A stretch of DNA of 64,000 nucleotides, from contig NZ_JAILYN010000004.1 of assembly GCF_019795155.1 (NCBI RefSeq), forward strand, positions 62,001-126,000, given 5' to 3'. Made by a program: the position numbers and the translations under genes. Shown here piece after piece: positions 57,150-64,000 of this stretch (position 1 is the first letter of the stretch; every line of letters starts with the position of its first letter). This DNA comes from Marinobacterium arenosum. Lineage in GTDB: Bacteria > Pseudomonadota > Gammaproteobacteria > Pseudomonadales > Balneatricaceae. The notes beneath the pieces were generated by a model. That model saw only the letters and a list, made by a program, of their open reading frames with translations, was not told the origin of the DNA and ran no database searches.

Positions 57150-59219
57150 TCAGTTTAAAGTCAGGGAGCCCCGTATCAACTTCGGTGTGATGAAGATCAG
57201 GAGCTCCGTTTTGTCGGTGCTATTTTCGGTATTCCTGAACAGATTGCCAAGTACCGGCAGGTCACCCAACAGCGGTGTCTTGTTCACATTGGCGTTGACT
57301 TCGTTCTTGAACACCCCGCCCAACACGATAGTTTGGCCGTCTGGCACCACCACCGAGGTCTCCAGTTCGTTGTTATCGATACTGATATCACCGTTCGGCA
57401 ACACCTCGCCAAGAGAGTCCTGCTTGATCTTCAGTTCCATCGCGATCCGGTCACCCGGGTTGATCCGCGGCGTCACATCCAGCGACAGCACCACATCCTT
57501 GAACTCGATACTGACCTCGCCGTCCTCGACGGTCTGGAACGGAATCTCGCGGCCGGATTCGATCTTGGCCGCCTTGCCGTTGGTGGTGACGATCTTCGGC
57601 TGCGAGATGATCTCCGCCTTGCCGTCGGTCTGCAGCGCGGACAACTCCAGCTGCAGCAACGAACTGGAGCCGGGCCGGAAACCGATCGCCACCGAGGTCG
57701 GATTGGTCACCGTGGCCCCCAGGTCGACGAACAGGTCATCCGGAATGCTGGAATCGGCCACCGATCCCAATCCGCCGATGGTGCTGCCCAGCTTGAAGCC
57801 GGAGTTATCCACATCCTGGTAGCCGAAGCCCCACCGGATGCCCAGATCCTTGGTCACGGTCGAACGGGCCGTTACCAGCCGGGCTTCGATCAGCACCTGC
57901 TCCACCTCGACGTCGAAGCGGCGCAGGGTCTTGCGGATCTCCTCCAACCCCTTGTCGGTTTCGCGCACCATCAACACGTTGGTTTCGTCGTCGGCCATCA
58001 CGAAGCCCCGTTCGCTGACCAGGCTCGCCTCCTTCAGGCGCTCCATCATATCCGAGGCCTTGCGGTAATCCACCTGGATGAACTCGGTGCGCAGCGGCGC
58101 CAGCTCCTCAACCTGCTTGCTGCTCTCCAGCTCAAGCTTCTCGCGCTCGGCGATCTCCTCGGCCGGCGCCACCAGCAGTACATTGCCCATCACCCGTTTG
58201 TCCAGGGCATGGGTCTTCAACACGATATCCAGCGCCTGGTCCCAGGGTACGTGTTTCAACCGCAGGGTAATGTTGCCCTCCACGGCATCGCTGACCACCA
58301 GGTTCAGATCAGCCACCTCGGCGATGATCTGCAACACCGCTCGCAGGTTGACGTTCTGGAAATCCAGGTCGATCGGATCGCCGCTATAGGGGAACCGGTC
58401 CTTCTCCAGCTCCTCTTTCTCGCGTAGGCTGACCGGCTTGAAATCCAGCACCAGTTGGGTGCCGGTCTGATAGGCCATGTATTCGTAGGGTTCCGGGCCC
58501 GGCTTAACCAGTACCGATGCGTTGGGGCCGCTGCTCATCGAGTCGATGAACATCACCGGGGTGGCAAAATCCTGTACGTCGACCCGTTGCTCCAGGGCCC
58601 GTGACAGCTCTGCACCGAGCAGGTTGACCAGTACATTGTTGCCCTCCTCGATAATATCGACCCCGGCCCGGTCGTCGGACAGGGTGATCACCACCCGTCC
58701 CGCATTGCCGGTGCGCTCGAAATCGATCCCCTTGATCTGGGTACGCTCCGGCAAACCGGCTGCTGCGGTAGTCGCCTTGGCCGGCATCGCCTTGGCCTGG
58801 GCACGCTGCTGCAGCTCCGGCGCCATCTCCAGATAGAGACTGTTGCCTTCGCTGTACAGACGGTGCTCGATCAGCTCATACAGGTTGGCCACCACCCGTA
58901 GCCGGCCTTCAGTCTGGGCAAAGTTCAGGGTATCCAGCTGGCCGGTTTTGATATCCAGCTTCTTGCGGCCCAGTTCATTGCTGACACCCCAGAAATCCAG
59001 TACCAGACGAGGCGGCTGGTTGATGCCGTAGCTCTTCGGCAGCGGCGGCGGGGCGTCGAAGTCGAACTTGACCTCAAGTTTATTGTTGGGCAACGAGATG
59101 AAGGTGACATCTTTCAACATCACTTGCTGGGCGCTGGCCAGCCCGGCCAGCAGCATCAGGACAACGCCGGTAAGCAACGCCCTGAGCCAGTCGAATTTTC
59201 GCAACGTGCTGATCATCAT
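57150..59219 (-). CDS. pilQ: Type IV pilus secretin PilQ
   Basis: A 689-residue outer-membrane secretin. A signal peptide ending ASAQQVML is followed by two AMIN peptidoglycan-binding domains (about 30-260), secretin N domains with NLRAVLQIIAEVADLNLVVSD (about 295), and the C-terminal secretin gate (about 450-685), including the end region GVFKNEVNANVNKTPLLGDLPVLGNLFRN. It forms the pore for the pilus fibre. AAGGAA precedes the ATG, 11 bases after pilP. Confidence 0.96.
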   Translation of the reverse strand: MMISTLRKFDWLRALLTGVVLMLLAGLASAQQVMLKDVTFISLPNNKLEVKFDFDAPPPLPKSYGINQPPRLVLDFWGVSNELGRKKLDIKTGQLDTLNFAQTEGRLRVVANLYELIEHRLYSEGNSLYLEMAPELQQRAQAKAMPAKATTAAAGLPERTQIKGIDFERTGNAGRVVITLSDDRAGVDIIEEGNNVLVNLLGAELSRALEQRVDVQDFATPVMFIDSMSSGPNASVLVKPGPEPYEYMAYQTGTQLVLDFKPVSLREKEELEKDRFPYSGDPIDLDFQNVNLRAVLQIIAEVADLNLVVSDAVEGNITLRLKHVPWDQALDIVLKTHALDKRVMGNVLLVAPAEEIAEREKLELESSKQVEELAPLRTEFIQVDYRKASDMMERLKEASLVSERGFVMADDETNVLMVRETDKGLEEIRKTLRRFDVEVEQVLIEARLVTARSTVTKDLGIRWGFGYQDVDNSGFKLGSTIGGLGSVADSSIPDDLFVDLGATVTNPTSVAIGFRPGSSSLLQLELSALQTDGKAEIISQPKIVTTNGKAAKIESGREIPFQTVEDGEVSIEFKDVVLSLDVTPRINPGDRIAMELKIKQDSLGEVLPNGDISIDNNELETSVVVPDGQTIVLGGVFKNEVNANVNKTPLLGDLPVLGNLFRNTENSTDKTELLIFITPKLIRGSLTLN

Positions 59220-59230
59220 GGTGTTGTTCC

Positions 59231-59812
59231 TTAAATATTGTCCTTCACTTGCAGCATCAGGTTACGTGGACGCTTCATCCACCCTCCGCGCCCGTTGGAG
59301 ATAATCTCGACCAGCTCGAGCCGGTCCTGTTTGATCGCCATAACGCGACCGTGATCCAGACCCATATAATGCCCTTCTGAAACCATATGCACCTGGCCCA
59401 GCTCATCCCTGACCAGCGCCCGTAACGGCCGCTCGGCACCGGCCCGGATGGTCCCGACCATCTGCAACCGGTCCAGCGCGAAGGCTTCCAGGGCTTGGCG
59501 CCGGCGTTCCAGATCGGGTTTGATGGTATCGGCAACGGTCCCCTGCCGCTCATTCTCGGTCTGCGCGGCCAGCGCCGCCAGCGGCTTGAACGGGTCGCGC
59601 AGACTGGAGCCCTCATAGACGAAGCTGTGATAGGGCTTGAACTCCGGCAGCGGTTCGATCGCGCCGCGCGGCTTCGCCCGCGCCTGCTGCACGAACAGCT
59701 CCAGATCACTGACATCTTCGACCCAGACACAACCGCCCAGAGCCAGCCCCAGCGACAGTATCAGGCTTTGCCCGACCCGCCAAAGATGACGTCGATCAGT
59801 ATTCATCATCAT
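59231..59812 (-). CDS. pilP: Type IV pilus assembly lipoprotein PilP
   Basis: A 193-residue inner-membrane lipoprotein. The signal peptide ends in a lipobox (LALGGC), and a beta domain with SSLRDPFKPL and GVYLGLDHGR-like strands (here YMGLDHGRVMAI) follows. It connects the PilMNO platform to PilQ. The start overlaps the end of pilO; of three consecutive ATG codons (59812, 59809, 59806) the first has the best-placed AGGA. Confidence 0.93.
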   Translation of the reverse strand: MMMNTDRRHLWRVGQSLILSLGLALGGCVWVEDVSDLELFVQQARAKPRGAIEPLPEFKPYHSFVYEGSSLRDPFKPLAALAAQTENERQGTVADTIKPDLERRRQALEAFALDRLQMVGTIRAGAERPLRALVRDELGQVHMVSEGHYMGLDHGRVMAIKQDRLELVEIISNGRGGWMKRPRNLMLQVKDNI

Positions 59813-60398
59813 AACGATAGGTCCTGGCATCGATTGTCATTAGGAGCTTGCCGCTACTCGGCACGATGCTGAAATCATGCAGCGTAACGATTCGCGGAAT
59901 CGCCGCGATTCCACTAACAAACTCACCCATCTCATGATAATTGCCGCGCACCTTGATATTGATCGGCAGCTCCACGTAAAACTCCGCCTTACGCTCCTCG
60001 CCCAGTGCGATCTCTTCGATCTGCAAGCCGCTTTCCCGGCCGATATTGGTGATATCGTCCAGCAGCCCGGGCACCTCCTTATCGGTAGGCAGCTGTTTGA
60101 GCAGTTCGGCGAACCGCTCCTCCACATCCATCATCTGCTGGCGCAGCGCCGGCAGGTTGGCAACCTGGAAGGATTTCGCCTCATAGAGCTGCTTCAGTTC
60201 CAGCTCCTTACGCATCTCATGCTCTAAAGCACGGTACTTGTCCACCGTGTAGTAGTTGATGCCCGCCGCCACCAGTGCACCGAACACCAGCAGGTAAGCG
60301 ATCAATTTAACCCCGATCGGCCAGTTGCCGGCGGTGCTCAGGTCCAGGTTGTTGGGATCGAACCCCTTGAAGGCGTTCTTAAACGAATCCGCATTCAT
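59796..60398 (-). CDS. pilO: Type IV pilus alignment protein PilO
   Basis: A 200-residue bitopic inner-membrane protein with one TM helix (about 28-48), a coiled coil (about 55-105) and a C-terminal ferredoxin-like core (VELPINIKVRGNYHEMGEFVSGIAA). It forms heterodimers with PilN in the periplasm. Its start overlaps the pilN stop by four bases, and its end overlaps pilP. Confidence 0.95.
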   Translation of the reverse strand: MNADSFKNAFKGFDPNNLDLSTAGNWPIGVKLIAYLLVFGALVAAGINYYTVDKYRALEHEMRKELELKQLYEAKSFQVANLPALRQQMMDVEERFAELLKQLPTDKEVPGLLDDITNIGRESGLQIEEIALGEERKAEFYVELPINIKVRGNYHEMGEFVSGIAAIPRIVTLHDFSIVPSSGKLLMTIDARTYRYDDEY

Positions 60399-60952
60399 TG
60401 CGCCGCCTCCTGCTTATCCGCATCCGGTTTTTTCAGCGGTACGGCCAGATAAAAGCTCTTGCCGCCCCCTTCACTGCCAACCTTGCTGAGATTGGGCTCG
60501 CCAAACCAGACCGAACCATCCAGGTTTCGCATCAGGCTGGAGACCATCAGGCTGTCCCGGGCCAGCCCTTCGATCGCCACCTGCTCACCCTTGCGAATCA
60601 GCGAGTTGTAATGCACCTCATCCGGCAGTACCCGCACCAGTTCGTCGAAGTTACGCACGATGATCGGTCGGTTGCCCTGCAGCTCCTGAATCGCATTCAG
60701 GCGTTCCAGCAGGCGGGTACGGGTATTTTTCAGCTCCTCAATCTCCCGGATCAGCTGTTCCAGCTTGACCAGTTCCTGCTGCAGGTAGCTGTTGCGTGCC
60801 AGCTGGCGGGACTTCTGGTAGTCGTAGTAGTAGCCGATACCCAGTACCACCAACGCCGCCAATATCACCACCGCCAGCATGTTGGAGACAAACTGCTTCT
60901 GGCGTTGCGCAGTGCGCTCCTCTCGCCAGGGCCTCAGGTTGATGTTCGCCAT
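60395..60952 (-). CDS. pilN: Type IV pilus assembly protein PilN
   Basis: A 185-residue bitopic protein. The short cytoplasmic N-terminus carries the conserved PilM-binding motif INLRPWRE. A TM helix (about 23-45), a coiled coil and a ferredoxin-like domain follow. It starts 13 bases after pilM and overlaps pilO. Confidence 0.95.
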   Translation of the reverse strand: MANINLRPWREERTAQRQKQFVSNMLAVVILAALVVLGIGYYYDYQKSRQLARNSYLQQELVKLEQLIREIEELKNTRTRLLERLNAIQELQGNRPIIVRNFDELVRVLPDEVHYNSLIRKGEQVAIEGLARDSLMVSSLMRNLDGSVWFGEPNLSKVGSEGGGKSFYLAVPLKKPDADKQEAAQ

Positions 60953-60965
60953 CGTCTCCCCTTAC

Positions 60966-62021
60966 TCAACTGGTGGCGCGCAGTGCCAGGCCGCAGGCTT
61001 TCACCAGCGAAGGCGCATCGCGTTGAATCTGATCGGTGCTGTATTTCGGATTGCAGTTCATCGCCGCGAAAGGATTGGCCAGCAGGGTCGGCACCCCCTC
61101 CTCCTCCTGCAGCTGATCGGCCACCCCATCCAGCAATGCCGTGCCGCCCATCAGCAGAAGCTGGTCCAGCTGGCTGTGTGCCTCGGACGAGTAGAAGAAC
61201 TGCAGTGCCCGGGAGATCTGCTGCACCACTGTGCCGCGAAACGGCAGCAGTACCATCTCGCGAATCTCGTCGCTGACCTCATTGCGGCGCAGCGCGTTCA
61301 CCACTTCGTCCTCTTCGATGTTGTACTGCAGCTGGATGGCCCGCACCAGTTCGGCGCCACCGAACGCCTGCTCGCGTGAATAGACGATCTGGTTGCCGCG
61401 AAATACGTTGAGGGTGAGGGTGGTAGCACCGATGTCGACCAGGCCGACCAGGGCATTCTCGGGCACCTCCCGAGTTAGCAGCGGCATCACCCGTTCGATG
61501 GCGTAGCTGTCGACGTCGACCACGTCGCATTTCAGCCCGCTGCCGGCCAGCGCGTCCTCGCGCTGATCGACCTGGTCGCGCCGACAGGCTACCAGCAGGA
61601 TATCGTTCAGTCCGGCGTGGCCGTTGGCCGGCCCGAGCACTTCGAAATCAAGGGCCACCTCGTCCAGGGCATAGGGGATGAATTGATCGGCCTCGACCCG
61701 GATCTGGTCTTCCAGTTCCATCTCCGTGAAGGCATCACTGAGTTCGAGGCGCTTGGTGATTACCGAGGAGGCGGGCACCGCAACGATACCGCGCTTCAGC
61801 GCGGTGCCGCTGATCCGCACGGCCTGCTCGACTGCGTTAGCAACCGCGGCTGCGTCCTGAATGGCACCGTCGGTCACTACCCCGGATGGCAAAGAGACAA
61901 CGGCATAGCTGTCCAGTCTCAGCTGCTCGCCTTGACCGGTCAGCGCTACCACCTTGACCGAGGAGGAGCCGATATCGACACCGACCCAGCCTACCGATTT
62001 TTTCCCGAATAAACCAAACAC
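60966..62021 (-). CDS. pilM: Type IV pilus actin-like ATPase PilM
   Basis: A 351-residue cytoplasmic actin/FtsA-fold protein. It has the phosphate-1 loop VGVDIGSSSVKVVAL near residue 13, a second phosphate region VGLVDIGATTLTLNVF near 190 and LLMGGTALLDGVADQL near 285. It is the first gene of pilMNOPQ and binds the PilN N-terminus. It diverges from ponA across 150 bases. Confidence 0.96.
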   Translation of the reverse strand: MFGLFGKKSVGWVGVDIGSSSVKVVALTGQGEQLRLDSYAVVSLPSGVVTDGAIQDAAAVANAVEQAVRISGTALKRGIVAVPASSVITKRLELSDAFTEMELEDQIRVEADQFIPYALDEVALDFEVLGPANGHAGLNDILLVACRRDQVDQREDALAGSGLKCDVVDVDSYAIERVMPLLTREVPENALVGLVDIGATTLTLNVFRGNQIVYSREQAFGGAELVRAIQLQYNIEEDEVVNALRRNEVSDEIREMVLLPFRGTVVQQISRALQFFYSSEAHSQLDQLLLMGGTALLDGVADQLQEEEGVPTLLANPFAAMNCNPKYSTDQIQRDAPSLVKACGLALRATS

Positions 62022-62171
62022 AAAGTCAGTTCCTTAAATGCTGGCGGAGGATTGCCGCAGCTTACTGCTATATCGGGGCCTTTTTTTTACCGTGGCCGCG
62101 TTGGGCTATGGGCTTCTCAGATCATGCCTATATAATGACCTATCGCCAAACCAACGTGTTGTAGCACTAGC

Positions 62172-64000
62172 ATGCGCGCTTTCTCTTCGCTTTTCAAAAT
62201 CCTGTTTAAGATCGGCCTGTTGGCTGGTTTTTTTAGTGTTATTTCAATAATCGGAGCCTATGTCTACTTTTCTCCGCAACTTCCGCCGGTGGAAACCCTG
62301 CGCGACGTGCAATTCCAGACGCCGCTGCGGGTTTACTCGGCCGACCAGAAGCTGATCGCCGAGTTCGGCGAAAAGCGCCGAACTCCAATTAGCGTAGATC
62401 AGATTCCGGAACAATACGTACAGGCGTTGCTGGCGGCGGAGGACAGCCGCTTCTACAAGCATGTTGGCATTGATATCAAAGGCTTACTGCGAGCGGCGGT
62501 ACAGCTGGCGACCACCGGCCATATCCAGAGCGGCGGCTCGACCATCACCATGCAGGTGGCCAAGAACTTCTTCCTGACCCGTGAACGAACCTTCAAGCGC
62601 AAGTTCATGGAGATCCTGCTGGCGCTGCGGATCGAGCAGGAGCTGAGCAAGGACGAGATCCTCGAGTTGTATGTCAACAAGATCTACCTCGGCCACCGCG
62701 CCTACGGTATCCAGGCCGCCGCCACGGTCTATTACGGTACCACCATCGACCAGCTCAGCCTGGCCCAGCTGGCGATGATCGCCGGCCTGCCGAAGGCACC
62801 GTCGGCCTACAACCCGATCACCAACCCGGAGCGGGCGCTGGAGCGCCGTAACTGGATCCTGCAGCGGATGCACGCGCTGGCCTATATCGATGACGAAAGC
62901 TACGAGATCGCCCGCCAGTCGCCGGTCACCGCCCGCTATCATGGCAGCGATATCGAACTGCAGGCCCCTTATATCGCCGAGATGGTGCGGGCCGAACTCT
63001 ATGCCCAGTACGGCGACAACCTCTACACCGACGGCTACCGGGTCTATACCACGCTGGACAGCCGGATGCAGAATGCCGCCTATACCGCCTTACAGAACGG
63101 TCTGCTGGCCTATACCGAGCGACACGGCTACCGCGGACCGGAGAAACAACTGCAGCTGGCGTCGATCGGCCAGGAGAAGGCATTCGCAGAGCTACAGAAA
63201 TTTGCCAGCTATGGCGATGTCGAGCCGGCGCTGGTGTTGTCGGTCGCCGAGCGTAGCGCCGAGTTGGTGCGCAAGAGCGGCGAGCGGGTCAGCCTGGACT
63301 GGGACGCCTTGTCCTGGGCGCGCAAATACCTCAGCGTCAACGGCATGGGGCCGCGACCGAAAACCGCCGCCGATGTCCTCACCGCCGGCGATATCGTCCG
63401 GATCCGGCCACGCCAGCCGGACCAGAAGCAGGACCAACCGGCCCAGACCGCCGCAACAGCCACCGACTGGCAGCTGACCCAGCTGCCACAGGTACAGGGC
63501 GCGTTCGTCGCGCTGGATCCGAAGAACGGCGCCATCCGGGCACTGCTGGGCGGTTTCAACTTCCACCACAACAAGTTCAACCGGGCGGTGCAGGCCAACC
63601 GCCAGCCGGGCTCCAATTTCAAGCCGTTCATCTACACCGCCGCGCTAAACCAGGGCTACACCCCGGCCACGCTGATCAACGACGCACCGGTGGTGTTCCA
63701 CGACGACAAGCTGGAAGCCAGCTGGCGGCCACAGAACTACAGCAAGAAGTTCTTCGGCCCGACCCGGCTGCGGGAAGCCCTGTACCGTTCGCGCAATATG
63801 GTATCGATCCGCATCCTGCAGGGTGTCGGCATCAACAACGCGCGGTCGTTCCTGACCAAGTTCGGCTTCGATGCCGAGCGGTTGCCGAGCAACCTGTCGC
63901 TATCACTGGGCAGCGCCGACGTCACACCGCTGGAGATCGCCACCGGCTATGCGGTGTTCGCCAACGGCGGCTTCAAGGTCAATCCGCACTTCATCAGCCG
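62172..64000 (+). CDS. mrcA: Penicillin-binding protein 1A, class A (cut by window end)
   Basis: 609 codons are visible and the frame is open at the window end. After one TM anchor (about 12-33) comes the glycosyltransferase domain, with catalytic Glu90 in AAEDSRFYKH and GGSTITMQ at 121-128. A linker/OB-like insert follows (about 260-430), then the transpeptidase domain with the active-site serine 481 in SNFK and the SRN motif further on. The KTG motif lies beyond the window. It polymerises and cross-links peptidoglycan. This gene is also called ponA in Pseudomonas, where it likewise diverges from pilM. The ribosome-binding site is weak. Confidence 0.94.
   Translation, partial: MRAFSSLFKILFKIGLLAGFFSVISIIGAYVYFSPQLPPVETLRDVQFQTPLRVYSADQKLIAEFGEKRRTPISVDQIPEQYVQALLAAEDSRFYKHVGIDIKGLLRAAVQLATTGHIQSGGSTITMQVAKNFFLTRERTFKRKFMEILLALRIEQELSKDEILELYVNKIYLGHRAYGIQAAATVYYGTTIDQLSLAQLAMIAGLPKAPSAYNPITNPERALERRNWILQRMHALAYIDDESYEIARQSPVTARYHGSDIELQAPYIAEMVRAELYAQYGDNLYTDGYRVYTTLDSRMQNAAYTALQNGLLAYTERHGYRGPEKQLQLASIGQEKAFAELQKFASYGDVEPALVLSVAERSAELVRKSGERVSLDWDALSWARKYLSVNGMGPRPKTAADVLTAGDIVRIRPRQPDQKQDQPAQTAATATDWQLTQLPQVQGAFVALDPKNGAIRALLGGFNFHHNKFNRAVQANRQPGSNFKPFIYTAALNQGYTPATLINDAPVVFHDDKLEASWRPQNYSKKFFGPTRLREALYRSRNMVSIRILQGVGINNARSFLTKFGFDAERLPSNLSLSLGSADVTPLEIATGYAVFANGGFKVNPHFIS

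Overview
The window reads as chromosome of a GC-rich gammaproteobacterium. The order ponA / pilMNOPQ-aroK-aroB-damX-like-gltB-gltD is the one known from Pseudomonas. A giant Lap-type adhesin, a Na+/proline symporter and a TAXI-TRAP transporter suggest a marine or aquatic member of the Pseudomonadales/Oceanospirillales, but the genus cannot be fixed from sequence alone. I saw no rRNA, tRNA, insertion sequence, prophage or CRISPR array.

Layout. 1-8.2 kb: the 5' end of glyA, the translation factor ettA, a membrane diguanylate cyclase divergent from a PilZ protein, a WYL regulator with a small monooxygenase-like protein, radA and metY. 8.3-14.4 kb: a large Cache-PAS-GGDEF-EAL protein, carbonic anhydrase can, hemE and an AraC-type regulator. 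14.4-33.1 kb: a complete Lap surface-adhesion locus on the minus strand. Its order of transcription is adhesin (3501 aa), TolC-like LapE, protease LapG, c-di-GMP receptor LapD, then ABC exporter LapB and adaptor LapC. A small conserved gene on the opposite strand sits between lapD and lapB. 33.7-39.2 kb: proline catabolism (putA, a separate gene for the C-terminal PutA domain, putP). 39.5-46.0 kb: a LysE-type exporter, a LysR regulator, and a TAXI-TRAP binding protein / fused permease / FAD amino-acid oxidoreductase cluster. 46.2-47.3 kb: a TauE/SafE-type permease and Fur-controlled bfd. 47.5-64 kb: gltD, gltB, a damX-like gene, aroB, aroK, pilQPONM (minus strand) and divergent ponA (plus strand, cut by the window end).

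How it works together. The strongest theme is c-di-GMP control of attachment. There are two proteins with intact GGDEF motifs (one also with EAL), a PilZ effector, and the inside-out LapD/LapG switch acting on an adhesin that carries an N-terminal retention module with a dialanine cleavage site. The adhesin is mostly built of two families of near-identical tandem repeats, and I see no RTX nonapeptides in it. The second theme is nitrogen and amino-acid economy: proline uptake and oxidation to glutamate, glutamate synthase, and a TRAP system beside a D-amino-acid-dehydrogenase-like flavoprotein.

Items most worth a second look: the small gene embedded in the Lap locus, the RTX-less adhesin with its 21-bp direct-repeat operator candidate, and the PutA C-terminal domain encoded as its own translationally coupled gene.
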